In this document: one piece after another, positions 44,201 to 55,386 of the stretch
Position numbering within the stretch: the stretch's first letter is position 1
Layout of the letters: every line of letters begins with the position of its first letter
NCBI GenBank assembly: GCA_031761405.1
Contig: JASEVX010000003.1
Span: forward strand, 142,626,332 to 142,690,331
Length of the DNA stretch: 64,000 nt
DNA from: Serripes groenlandicus
Taxonomy: Eukaryota; Mollusca; Bivalvia; Cardiida; Cardiidae
Direction of reading: 5' to 3'
Notes under the pieces: generated by a model
Seen by the model: the letters and a program-made list of their open reading frames with translations, nothing else
Databases searched by the model: none
Told to the model about the DNA's origin: nothing
Program-made: the position numbers and the translations under genes

Positions 44201-44473
44201 GGTATATATACTAGGTAACACATTACTGTACCTCATATGATTAAGACATCGCTGAACATTTTTAGGACGGGGAAACACCATGAGTTTGCATATAGTATCA
44301 TTTTATTAATACTCTAAGCTAGATTAGCATATGGGAACTTTCATTAAGAAATCCACGAGACAATCCCCTTAAGTGTCCTGTTTGTAGATGAATTATTTAA
44401 AACATTGTTGTTGGCTATTAAGGCTCGAATCTTGCTTCTTTTCAGTTCAAGTATTCAATAGTATTACAAACCT

Positions 44474-44613
44474 GTTAACCCTGTCCAACGTGTAACCGCA
44501 TTTTGCTAATCCACAGCCAGCAATATGAACGATTTATGCTTTTCTTAAAATATTTTCAAAAGTAGTCTGCTGCAGAGGAGTGAAAGAGCGGTTATATGAA
44601 GGACAGGGTTAAA
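44474..44613. mobile_element. MITE family D, short copy
   Basis: 'ttaaccctgtccaacgtgta' to 'tatatgaaggacagggttaa', with 'gtagtctgctgcagaggagt' inside. Confidence 0.6.
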
Positions 44614-45033
44614 CACCACTAGTATATATTGGTGTGTACGACATTTAACTACAATTGTTCATTCGTGCAGTCTTATCCTAATAACAACTTTTCCTAATTC
44701 ATATATCCGTAGACATGATAGATCGTGTCAAAGCGGGATTGGGATTAAGAAAATAATGGACCTTTGAACAGAACAATTTCATTTCAATAGAAAGCAAAAT
44801 TCCCTAAAAGTTTTTCCCAAAGTCATCTGATACACAATTATCAAGGTTCGTATTTTTTGTGTCATGCAGTGCTTAAAACATGCATGTTTCAAGGTTGTTA
44901 CATGACAACAAATGCATATTCAAGTCATTTTCAAAATACACACTCTCATAAACTGGGTAATTATAGTTGTCGAATGTATCTTTCAATTTAATGAAGCATC
45001 TCTGTTATAACATCATCGTTTGTGCCCAGATAT

Positions 45034-45279
45034 CGAGGGCTTGGCGTGAAACGGTTGTAACTAAAAACCTATTTTGAAAACCCTGGTTTAGGGGCAATTT
45101 TAACCTCTTTGTAAACAATGCAAATTTAGGTGCCATTGCTCAGAACGAGCAATGGCACCTAAATTTCCATTGTTTACCAAGTAACATGATTTAACGCTTA
45201 TAAAGACTTTAAGGTGAGGTGATTAACCTTGGTAAACAAATACCAATTTAAGTTACAACCGTTTCACACCAAGCCCTCG
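45034..45279 (+). mobile_element. MITE family A, copy 3 (complete)
   Basis: The best-preserved copy, 246 bp. It starts 'cgagggcttggcgtgaaacg' and ends with the complement 'cgtttcacaccaagccctcg'. The flanks read atat on both sides, a possible 4-bp (or TA) target duplication. The central hairpin has 20-bp arms and loop 'agaac'. No coding capacity. Confidence 0.88.
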
Positions 45280-46067
45280 ATATGACGACACAAATTGCAG
45301 AACATGTCTAGCAATGAGGTGATTACAAGTCGGCGCTTTGAATATCATATGACTTTAATGAAATATCGGAAGGATGTTATTGACTGCTGTAGAAATGTAG
45401 TAAGTCTTTTACTGCCGAATTTCATAATGTCAACACTTCTATATTGAAAATTGTGCTACTCCATTTTTCGTTCAACAGGAATGTTGGCCAGCAATGCAGA
45501 TTTCAAGAGAGAAATTGTTTGCAAAAGCTTTTTATTACCAGGGTTAAACACCGCGAATGCAAGGTTTTGAGTGAATGAAAACGGATTCCACGAAACAGAC
45601 TAGTTTTGGCTCCACTTTGTATAATAATGTGCTTAAAGAATTAAAAACAGACTTGACGAGGAGTTCCTTCCTTACATTTATTATTCACATGATAAACACG
45701 TATTTCATAAGTTTCTACTGATGCATTGTTCAATATATGAGTAGTTCTCTGGACAAGTTGATATTTCTCTGCACTGTTTGTCAATCAGCCACATATGGTT
45801 TTAAGCCACTTACAACCGAGCGTTGTTTCGGTATGATCAGAAAGCATGACTCCTAGGGCGGTTCATTTATCTACACGTGTCCTACATACGCTAATGATGG
45901 GTTTACCGTCGTAAGACTAGTAAAGGATGATATCAATGGAATGTATTATTTCATCAGTTTAATATATATAATCACCACACTATGCATAATCGTTTGTTTT
46001 AATATCGATGGAATCATTTCCATTGCTAATTAAAGTGCACATGACACGAACTCTGGGAAAACAGAAA

Positions 46068-46140
46068 TTGTGGCATTTGCGAACAGTGTAGACGCAGACA
46101 AACCTGCACGTCCGAACAGCCTGATCAGGCTGTGTGTGTA
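46068..46140. mobile_element. MITE family C, single arm
   Basis: 'tgtggcatttgcgaacagtg' plus 'tagacgcagacaaacctgca'. Similar arms are at 47290 and 56506. Confidence 0.45.
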
Positions 46141-46298
46141 ATATAATATTGTTAGACACATACGTTGTCAGAAATCGTCTGACAAACTGGGTCCTTTGCT
46201 GAATTTAACTTCGTGGATACACAGACAAATAGGGCATACACTCGTATAAAACAGTTACTCTAAGGTTGGTTTTTCAGGAGCCCCGGTCATATTACATT

Positions 46299-46560
46299 TG
46301 AGCCGTTTCACGAGAAAACCAACATTATGAACTCTGCGTAATGTATCGACCAGATCAGCCTGCGCAGTCCGCGCGGGCTAATTCGGGCCGATACATTCAG
46401 TGTCAAGGAGATAGAGGTAGAGAGTAATGATTCATGAAAATGAAAATCCACAGGAGGCGAACAGTGTCTGTCCGGGTTAGCATTTGCGGCATGCTTAGGC
46501 TGATCCGGATCGATACTTTACGCAGATTCCACAATGATGGTTTTCTCGTGGAATGGCTCA
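46299..46560. mobile_element. MITE family B, copy 2 (complete)
   Basis: 262 bp from 'tgagccgtttcacgagaaaa' to 'ttttctcgtggaatggctca', nearly perfect terminal inverted repeats. Inner halves 'gcgtaatgtatcgaccagat' and 'gatccggatcgatactttac' are also mirror-like. Confidence 0.88.
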
Positions 46561-46608
46561 TTTGTCATTGAAATCAAGGTTAGATGCACCTTTAGATTCT
46601 CCCCAGTA

Positions 46609-46896
46609 TTATTGAAGCGTTATCTTAACTCTTTCCTTCATACAGGTGACATTTGAAGCCCTTGCATGAAGGTCAATTGAATTCGCGTCAATTGTTATGC
46701 TCGCCGGTGCGATATATGTCGGGCTAGTTGTCCGTGTATTTGTGTAAGGATGTGCGTAGGTTTTCCATTTCTGGCTATTCCCAGCAACTGCTGGCTTATC
46801 GTTCACGAACCCTTGTTGACGGGTTCCGTTCCAAGAATAGGTGGGCATGATCTCTGCTTGTACAGACGCTACATTCATTTTATGAAGAGTTATCAA
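46609..46896 (-). CDS. Possible exon, product unknown
   Basis: A minus-strand frame from a TTG at 46896, with an in-frame ATG at 46878, to TAA. It is noticeably richer in GC than its flanks. The peptide has one Cys, two N-glycosylation sequons (NGT, NVT) and a Ser/Thr/Ala-rich composition. It matches no family I know. There is no clear polypyrimidine acceptor upstream, and a weak donor (ACCT|GTATGA) near its end. It could equally be part of an unidentified element. Confidence 0.25.
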   Translation of the reverse strand: MITLHKMNVASVQAEIMPTYSWNGTRQQGFVNDKPAVAGNSQKWKTYAHPYTNTRTTSPTYIAPASITIDANSIDLHARASNVTCMKERVKITLQ

Positions 46897-47289
46897 TATT
46901 ATAAAACCCCTTTGAGGAACATCAATCTGGTTTACCTATTTTTTTAATTAAATTAAAGTGTATGAAGTAAATGGATCACGTGTATGAATTTATTTTACAT
47001 TTTCATTTTTGTAAAAGTCATTAACCCTTTCGCTGCCAAATGCAATTAAAGGCGTTTTGCAAGCTCATGAGCTTTCCCTCCTGAAATATGCATTGCTTGC
47101 AAACCAAAGATACTGTTGGACGAAAAATAGAGTGGTCCAACTTTCATTATGGAAGTGTCGGTAGTGAAAGAGTGAAAGTACATTTTGTTATTCGTACAAC
47201 AAAATTGTTCATAAGATAATACTTATTTAACAATTTCACTGGACTCGAGCGACAACTCGTTTCCATGAGTATCGGTTAACTTTTTTATT

Positions 47290-47395
47290 TGTTCGCGAAC
47301 AGTGCAGAGCAAGACCAAACTGCACGGATGCGCGGACTGTTCTGGTTAAACATTGACTGCACAAACATTACGGTTTGTGTTCCAAAGTGCCGCTT
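47290..47395. mobile_element. MITE family C-like fragment
   Basis: 'gttcgcgaacagtgcagagc' and 'cgcggactgttctggttaaa' resemble the two arms of family C. Confidence 0.4.
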
Positions 47396-47669
47396 AAAAA
47401 CAAATAGGTAGCTTACAATACAAACAAGAAGTAATTTTTGGTCTCTTTTGACTTATAGCTACTTCAATATCAATTCAGTCATTCTCAAACATATTTCGAA
47501 AAGCACAAGGAGTTTTATTTTATTTCGTCAAGGTTCCAGGCATGGTTGTTGGCATATCCATTTAAGAAATACACACACAACTTAACTAAACTAAACTTAA
47601 CTGTCACAGTTACACAATTAGAAATATGGGTTAGATAATAATAAAAAAAAAAAAAATAATATTAATAAT

Positions 47670-48044
47670 ACGAAAAAAAAACCATGAATGGTTTTTTTCG
47701 CTTATAGTTAACAGGTGTGAGATTTTTTTTTTTTTTTTTTTTTTTTTGTCAATAACCCATGAAGCTTTCTGAAATGAAACTGGAAAAATCCATGGGGGCC
47801 GCCATTTTGGGTATGTATAAAATAAGACGAGAAACACGGATTGAAAAAACATTATTGTCGTCTTTTTAATAAATTTTTTTTAAATCGATATTTTGGGTAT
47901 GTATAAAATGACACGAAAAAAACACGGATTTTTAAAATCATTGTCGTCTTTTTTTTTTTTTTTTTTTTTAAATCGACATTTAAGATCATTAAAGTGCTGT
48001 GTTTTGTGGAATTAACATTTGTACGAAAAGTTAAAAATAAATGG
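47670..48044 (+). mobile_element. Dispersed repeat E, copy 2
   Basis: Same order as 19872-20301: the opening hairpin, 'ttaacaggtgtgagat', a longer T run, 'ggaaaaatccatgggggccg', then two units of the 76-bp inner repeat instead of three, ending 'gtacgaaaagttaaaaataa'. Confidence 0.78.
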
Positions 48045-48225
48045 AATAAATAGAGTTTAATTAACATTGTTTTCATGATACAGGATTTAAATCCCAAGTG
48101 GAAGAGATTCTTGCGATATAAAAACGAGTGCGCCATAGCGCACGAGTTTTTATATGCAAGAATCTCTTTCACGAGGGATTTAATTCCCAAATCATAAACA
48201 CAATGTTTATTAAACTATATATTAT
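48045..48225. mobile_element. Palindromic MITE family G
   Basis: A near-perfect 180-bp palindrome. The inner arm 'gattcttgcgatataaaaac' plus 'gagtgcgc' faces 'gcgcacgagtttttatatgc' plus 'aagaatc', with only 'catag' or less at the centre. The outer arms 'gtttaattaacattgttttc' and 'acacaatgtttattaaacta' also pair. It directly follows element E. Confidence 0.8.
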
Positions 48226-48353
48226 ATTCTCGGCGATAATTTTCGTTTTTAAACGACAATACCCCTGTGCAGCTCATTTATTTTTAGCTCAGAAGTGGAG
48301 AGAGATCTGAATGACGTAATCTGCCAGTTTTGCAGTGACGTCACTATATATAT

Positions 48354-48521
48354 AGAGAATAACTAACTGCATGTTTTTGATATAGAATTTATGTCACAAG
48401 GGAAGAAAGGGGTAATTTGGTTAAAATCACGAAACCGTAGGTTGAGTGATTTTACACCAAATTACCCCTTTGTTCCCGAGTGACATAAATTCGATATCAA
48501 AAACATGCAGTTAGTTATTCT
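48354..48521. mobile_element. Palindromic MITE family F
   Basis: 168 bp with about 44-bp terminal inverted repeats ('agaataactaactgcatgtt' and its complement 'aacatgcagttagttattct'). An inner pair is 'ggggtaatttggt' and 'accaaattacccc'. Confidence 0.85.
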
Positions 48522-48980
48522 ATTTATTATATATCTGGAATAAATCTCTCCTTTATTTTAAAGAAACATATAAAAAAAAAATTGACATGGCCTTAGGCGT
48601 ATGAATGTTACGTAACCAAATACTGCTGCTTCTATTTGGCGCCAAATGACTAGCGTTATGACGTCAAAACCGCTGACGTGACGTCATTTTCCTAGTATTC
48701 GGTCTCAGTTTTTTTAAAATTCCTAGTATTAAACCCACTTTAAATTCCAAAGATGTTCCAAATCTAAAAAAAGTAGTTCCGGCAAAAATTATATCATCAC
48801 TAGTGATGATATAAAAAACCTAAAAGTGTTATCGTCATAGTGTTAGTTATCATTTTTTTTAAAAATTGATATTGATTTTATGTCACTTAAATTTCAATGC
48901 AAAATTTGGATAGGTATGTAATAACGAGCAAAGCTCGTTATGAGGTTTAACCTTAATAAGGGGAAATTTCCTATATTCAG

Positions 48981-49201
48981 TATGGAAAAAAATTGGGTGC
49001 AAAGATACTACGGCCCAGCTCATGAAATCCAAATGAAATTATATATAACAAAGCAGGGAACCATGACCGACATTTATTCATATCCGGCCGACGTCACATC
49101 CGTCCAAATCAAGCTGGTTCCCGAGCTAACGGCAATAACTTTTTTGTTTACAGTAAAGGCTGATAACCAGAACCTATCGGCTACGAGTCCCTTTGCTTTA
49201 G
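48981..49201 (+). CDS. Exon of an unrecognised gene, fibronectin-III-like
   Basis: A clear exon: acceptor 'ttcctatattcag', donor GCTTTAG|GTAAGA, entering with the last base of a codon and leaving in phase 1. It encodes about 74 residues. The part ADVTSVQIKLVPELTAITFL then FTVKADNQNLSATSP matches the strand E to G pattern of fibronectin type III domains (L-P-x-T-x-Y/F-x-F-x-V-x-A-x-N). Only this half-domain is visible. ATG at 48982 could be a start if the upstream exon is UTR, but there is no signal peptide. The next exon at 50719 is in matching phase. Confidence 0.6.
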
Positions 49202-50718
49202 GTAAGAATGTTTATCTCTCTCTTTTTCTTAACATATATTAACACAGACAATATCATTTTGGCGTTCTTGTAGGTAAAGATATAAGATCTAGCTGTATTG
49301 TAAATCTGAATGTGTTGCATTCATTGACGGATATTCCTGGCGATGGGATAACTGTCTGATCTAGGATACTCTTCGTGGTAAATTTGTTTCGCTAGATCAA
49401 TGACAATGCTTCACAGACCTGCTAAAGTCGTCAGTCCTTCTGACAAAACTCCTTTGGACGGTCAAAGATCGATGCCAAAATTGGTTGAACATACACCCTG
49501 TGACCCAAATCAGAGACATGTATTTATGTCAGTCTCTGCTCAAATACACCAAACAATGTTCATGTGTATGACCGGCCGTGTATGACAGACAACAAATATA
49601 AGATGAAAGGTGGGATATTTTGCCATTAAACTGCAAAAGTTTCTTTTAAATTCTCAATTCCTTTATTCTAGCTATCACTATTTGTTTCGTTAGTGATCCG
49701 GAACTCCCACGCTTACTTTATGATGTAAGAAATAAATATGACCCTAAGTCCCTATGCATAAATATCACAAAAATAGCACATAAGAAAGTAAATCTATTTT
49801 TAGAAGTGTTCTTCGAAGATCTCAAGTGCAGATTGTTTACACATTTAATGACGTAATATCTTACGTGTCTACTGCATGGCATCCACTTCATTTTTTAGTG
49901 GTGAACACATTTGCAATGTGGACGGAATATTTAAGACTAATGGCTAATCAGTTAAAACTAACAGCGTTATAGACTAAAAGAACCCAAGAACTAACAGCTT
50001 TATAGACTAAAAGAACCCAAGAAGAAACGTCCCCAGTGTATTCAAGAGACATATCGGGTGTCCAAAAAAAGGAAGTTTGAACAAGTTTTCTAAAAGACTT
50101 GACTGGAGACACATATCCGTGGCCGAGACGGATTTATATGGGCATGCCTTGTGCTGTGTGTTCTGAACAAAATTTTAAAAAATGTTTTACAAGTGATAAA
50201 AGGATGTGATAGTCAAAAATGAATCTTAACATTTAATAACAAGGCACATTGCATGTTAGGACGGTAGCAAGAAATCTCGAACCCATTATCGGTTTATATA
50301 GGTGTGAATGGATGGTTTAACACACAAGTGTCATAAACAAAAGACTGATTATTGATACTTACTTACCTGTTGATTGATTATTTAAATGATCTTGATGTGT
50401 TCTAAATAGTTAATCTGCTGCAGACGACTTTGAAAACATTTGGTGAGAAAAGGAGAATATGTACATGACCGGTTGACTTCTGGCTAAGGTATAGTTATAT
50501 TAATGAATTAGGAAGATTGTGAGAAAAGGAGGAAATGTCCTCTATCAAACAATACTTCAAATCTTAAGAATACTTTGAAAACTATGATATAGGATAATTT
50601 ATAACAATGTTAAAACATACATCATTATTACATTAATCATTATTTAAATGTAGTGATTATACAACAAAAGAACCATCATCCATTCACACCTATATAAACT
50701 GGGGTCGACTATTCTTAG
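49202..50718 (+). other. Intron between the two unrecognised-gene exons
   Basis: GT...AG, ending 'actattcttag'. It includes MITE D-like remnants near 50416-50470. Nothing else recognised. Confidence 0.5.
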
Positions 50719-50801
50719 GAAATTGGGTCGAGAATTCTGGAAGCCGTCAGGACCACTGCGATGCTTTAAAAGAATCCACCCTGCAGCTAAACAGCATTCA
50801 A
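50719..50801 (+). CDS. Second exon of the unrecognised gene
   Basis: Acceptor 'attcttag', donor TTCAA|GTAAGT. Phase 1 in (completing a Gly codon with the previous exon) and phase 0 out. It encodes NWVENSGSRQDHCDALKEST then LQLNSIQ, ending in what looks like an amphipathic helix. The joint phase fit with 48981-49201 supports both exons. No family recognised. Confidence 0.55.
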
Positions 50802-50869
50802 GTAAGTATAAAAACATCTTGCAAAACAGTTAAATCTTAAGAATAGGAAAATGCACAATTGATTTTTAT

Positions 50870-50960
50870 TCAAAAGCATTGTGAGACTAGTATAATTGCA
50901 TATTGTCAACAATTTGACCTTTTATCAGAATGCTTTCAAACATCATATGCTGTAAGGTCA
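50870..50960. mobile_element. MITE family D remnant
   Basis: 'gcattgtgagactagtataa', then 'ttttatcagaatgctttcaa' and 'catcatatgctgta'. Outer ends lost. Confidence 0.35.
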
Positions 50961-51637
50961 AATGCCATCTTCATAAGATAAACACAAATGTAAGTTTCAT
51001 CTGTATCATCAGTAATTATAATAATCATAATATGTCAATTAAAATGTTGATTTATCTTTGATTGTCAACAATATCTGTATAAACCCCTCAATGGCTACTT
51101 TTTCTGAACACAAGTGGGAAATTGGTCCCTTTTCAAAAGATTATAGAAGCATCTTTGCCCAAATATACTCAAATGAAAAATGTATAAAAATACCAAAATA
51201 CACCGGAATCCTCAAAGTCTACCTAATTCTTAAGAAAATGTTCCAAATATCTGAATCAAAATTCAGTGAAGATTGGGATTTTCCGCACAAATTGCAATTT
51301 GGGCGAGAACTGGTTGTATATCCGGAATATTGAGCGTGATTAATATAAGATTAAAGCTTATTTCACAAATGTAAAGAAAGATAAGTTTAAAGTCATTGGT
51401 TTAAAGTATAATAATCCAGATAAGACTGCACAGAGGTACAAACTGGTCTAAAACAAAACTGGTTGCAGAACCCAAAGCTTGGCTTTTTGACATAACTAAT
51501 ATACATGTATATTGTTTTCAATTCTGGTCTATTTTTTAAATATTAGGCTATTTAAAAGGAAAAAGGTATAAATAGTGTTTGTAATCTCATTCTTTAATTT
51601 ATCATTTTATTTTATATAAATCCACTTTTATTTGCAG

Positions 51638-51661
51638 TTATTGTCTGATGTCATTTATTAA
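51638..51661 (+). CDS. Possible terminal exon of the unrecognised gene
   Basis: Acceptor 'cttttatttgcag' followed in phase 0 by LLSDVIY and TAA. The phase matches the end of 50801. Such a short exon is easily coincidental. Confidence 0.25.
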   Translation, partial: LLSDVIY

Positions 51662-51689
51662 AACAGCAGTCAATCATATTCTGCATCAA

Positions 51690-52150
51690 GTTTTATTTTA
51701 AAACAGAATGGATTTAAAACATCCCATACAATCATGGAATAACAGTTCTGATGGCGATTACTGGAGAGGAAATTCATACAAGCAGTTAGTGATATACCCC
51801 TTGGTCATTGGTACCTGTCTATACAATGAAAATATCATGCATCTTTGACTGTGGGGTAATATTCTTTCCTGCATACACATCAAAACAGTAAATGGATTGA
51901 GATCAACCTGTACAATCATGGAATCACAGCTGTTATGGCGATAATGGGAGAGGAAGTTCATATAGACAGTTAGTGATATACCCGTTGGTCATTGGTGTCT
52001 GTCAAAACAATGAAAATTGCATGCATCCTTGACTGTGGGATATAACTTCCTGCATCAACATCAAACAAGGGAATATATTGAGAGAAACCGATTTATTGAT
52101 GGAATTACAGCTGTTATGATGAGGACAGGAGAGGAACTTCAGCTGATTAC
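51690..52150. repeat. Tandem repeat of about 178 bp, 2.5 units
   Basis: Units share 'acagctgttatggcgat', 'cagttagtgatatacccgtt' plus 'ggtcattggt', and 'tgcatccttgactgtggga'. They are diverged, about 80% by eye. Confidence 0.75.
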
Positions 52151-52541
52151 ATATAATACTAATGGATTCATACAAGGTAATCTTTATTAATGGATAAGTT
52201 TATCAAAATCATATCAAGCTTGTTTTATCTAATTAAATGTATACAAGAGAAAGTTGATGCAAGGGCATCAATGTCGCCGGAAAAGACTGCATTGATTTAT
52301 TTATGTATTCTTGACTTTCCTTAGTCTATTAGGAACGTTGAAATGAAAACATTTACTTATAAATGTTATATTCACCTATACATTAGGGTATCTATAAAAA
52401 ATTAACGAAATGTGTACACATTTATCTTGGCTTAAATTTAATTTTGCTGTTGTTACTTATTTAAATAATAGTATTCATTCATATAATTTCAATGTTTGTC
52501 AATCTTATTCGAATCACAAGGTAAATATCCTGGAAAAAAAA

Positions 52542-52678
52542 GAGAAGCCGCAATATTTCGTTGTACATGTAGAAATAAGAAAAAAAGAACATTTTTAAAT
52601 CCACAAACAATAGAACAATTTAAACTGTAGACGGTAATGCTTATTTCTACATGTACAACGAAATATTGCGGCTTCTCT
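52542..52678. repeat. Perfect inverted repeat, 39-bp arms
   Basis: The left arm starts 'agagaagccgcaatatttcg' and runs to 'catgtagaaataag'. The right arm 'cttatttctacatgtacaac' plus 'gaaatattgcggcttctct' is its exact complement, with about 57 bases between. It could form a long hairpin or be a young MITE. Confidence 0.85.
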
Positions 52679-53299
52679 TTGACGCTTTGCGTCAAACATT
52701 CGTCTTGTACTTGTCTAAAATAAAATAATATCACTCGCTTTTTCATATCGAAATGCGCATGCGCGAAAATCGATGTTAAAGGTCACGAACCTACACAACA
52801 GAATAGGGTCTATATTTAGCTTAGAAACAGTTCCTACTTTAGATATTCATGGATTACTATTATTAAATGAATTCTACACAATCAAGACATCTCTTTGAAC
52901 ATGAAAACAACATTTAGTAAGTTAAACTTGCTATTAAAAGGAGAATCCGAAATTGACCTCAATGATGACACATAAGAGTCTGCATTAGGGGGTGTTGGTT
53001 CACGTCTTGAAGGGACCACATTTGTCTTCGTAAATAAGACAAAAAACTTAAATGCGAGTGAAATAAAAAAAACTGCAAACATTAAAAAATCGGAATATTT
53101 ATTTAATTTTAGATGTGTCATTTATTAGTGTTCGTAAACAACCACAATTGTAATATGTTCAAATCATCTAGATTTGTTTCTTTCTAATAATAAGCCGCCC
53201 TCCCATGTGCTTTCCGAAAAGCTATTAAAAATAGAAGTCGCGGGCTTCTGCCCGGCGACTAATAAAGGAAGTCCTGTTTTTTTATTGCACAGTTTGTGT

Positions 53300-54200
53300 A
53301 TTTTATGATTAGGTTTTGTGTGATGTCCTTCGGTCACACGCCATCAACAATTGCCTTGTGAACAATCTACAGGCAACATTTTACAACATCCAATATGAAT
53401 GAAAGTTTATCAGAAAATCATCTCCATCAAATCTTGGCCAAGTTATAGACTGGGTCCTGTGAGGTGAAAAACTAGGTTTCAATGTCAATTTGAAGGAACA
53501 TATTGAAAACACTCTGGATGCCTTATTTTAAACTTAAGCATGTTGAAATGTTTTCAGAATAACTGTTTTGATGATATCTAGGCTAAGTTTAAATATATTC
53601 GGTCATAAACTAGGTCATGTTGGGTCATAAACTAAGTCACTCCACCACATTGAAGGAAAATCTTGTAAGTCTAGAAACCACGCTTTGCCTTCAGCAGCTT
53701 GAGGCTTTGTAAGAATAAGGGTCATGGTGGGTCAAAAACTAGGTCACTAGACCAAATTGAAGGAACATTTGGTTAACACTCAGGCATTTTGAATGCTGCA
53801 TTTTTTATTTTAACATGTTGAAATTTTGACAGAATTGGTGTTTTGGTGAAATCTAGACTAAAATATAGGTCATGTTGGATAAAAACAACAATGAGGTCCA
53901 AAGAAAAACATTTGAGAAAAATCTTGTAAACAGCTTGACCTCAAGGTTTGATTCAGCATCTTGAAACTTTGTAAGAATGTTCGCCTGATGATTATTGATA
54001 TCTAGGCCAAGTTCAAATATTGTTCAAGTTGGGTCAAACATAAGGTCATTAGACCAAATTAAAGAAAAATCTTGTTAACACTCTGACAGCTGTTCTTTTA
54101 ATGTTAGCATGTTGAAACTTTGGCAGAATGGATGTTTTAAACATTGCTTTTAACCCAGAAACTATGTCACTAAGCTTAACTGAAGGAACAACTTGTTTTC
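53300..54200. repeat. Degenerate dispersed repeat, about 200-bp period
   Basis: Recurring 'ggtcactagaccaaattga', 'aacatgttgaaattttgaca' and 'taggtcatgttgggtcataa' at roughly 200-bp spacing. The period is irregular. I know no class name for it. Confidence 0.55.
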
Positions 54201-54219
54201 ACTATTGGTTTTTTAGCTC

Positions 54220-54850
54220 CACTGGCGCTTATGTCATGGCGAATTGTCAGTCGTGCGTGCGTGCGTTATCTTTTTTCTTTAAACGACTTCTCCTCCCTAA
54301 CCACCTGGCCAATTTGGTTGAAACTTCATAGGAGGCACCCTCTCAATGTCTTCTCCTAAATTCCTTCATTTTTTCAAATAATTTTGTAGAAATGTTCCTT
54401 GGGTGACCCTCTATCAGATTCCTTCAAGAAATGTTGATTGGTCGAAAAACATGGCCGCCAGGGGGCGGGCCTTTTTTGCCTTATGTGGCTATAGTGAAAA
54501 CTTAAAAAATCTTCTCCTCCAAAATTGTTAGGCCGATTTTCAAATAATTTTGTAGAAATGTTCCTTGGGTGACCCTCTATCAGATTCCTTCAAGAAATGT
54601 TGATTGGTCGAAAAACATGGCCGCCAGAGGGCGGGGCTATATTGCCTTACATGGCTATAGTGAGAACTTAAAAAATCTTCAAAATGTTTTGGTCAATTTT
54701 CAAAAAATGTTGTGGAAATGTTCCTAGGGTGACCCTCTATCAGATTCCTTCAAGCCATGTTGATTGGTCAAAAACATGGCCATCAGGGGGTAGAGCTGTT
54801 TGGAGATTTAATTTTTGTCTAATGGCCGTGGAGCGATACTGGCCCTCTTG
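54220..54850. repeat. Dispersed repeat with about 184-bp inner tandem units
   Basis: It opens 'tagctccactggcgcttatg', then has three units sharing 'gaaatgttccttgggtgacc', 'ctctatcagattccttcaag' and 'aaaaacatggccgccag'. A reversed relative lies at 56755-57065 ('ctggcggccatgtttttgac'). Confidence 0.7.
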
Positions 54851-55386
54851 GGCCTCTTGTTTTACCTTTCTGTATTGATTATGATCATGTGATGAATCGA
54901 ATGTTAAAATTGATAGAGATTTGACTTTGCACCAACAGATAAAGTAGGAATAGTGTACAACAGCGGTCTCAGTTCCGACAGCTTGAAACAGATTCCTTTA
55001 TCACGGTAGTCACATACCTACAGGTTGGACCCATTATAGACGCTGTGCTCGTGATGAGGCTTTGCCTTTTTCATATTAAATATATATACGTGACGTCACC
55101 GACAATGTGTACATTGATTGAAATAAACTTGTGTCATGTCGATTCAAGCTCTTATTTGCGGATTTAAAAGTGCAATTGTGGATTATTTAACGGTTCATCA
55201 TGGAAATAAAGTGTTAAGTAGTGAAAACGGAGCTTAAAAGTGTTTAAAAGAGATTTTAAAAAAGTAGTTCCGAAAATCCGGCTAGTGAGCTATATCGATA
55301 GGCGATATTGCTCAGTAGACAAAAAGCATGTTATAGGTTTTCTCAAGTTGGGAAATCTCTATAGTTTATCATTCAGTATGTAATAT

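Noticed and set aside
45480..45548. Short open stretch after a good acceptor (gttcaacag)
   Set aside because: It runs only 22 codons to a stop, with no adequate donor and no partner exon.
46620..46760. Plus-strand exon after a strong acceptor-like 'ctttccttcatacag'
   Set aside because: All three frames meet a stop within about eight codons.
51058..51333. 91-codon open frame as an exon of the FN3-like gene
   Set aside because: No usable acceptor precedes it, composition is like the AT-rich intron, and there is no ATG near its start.
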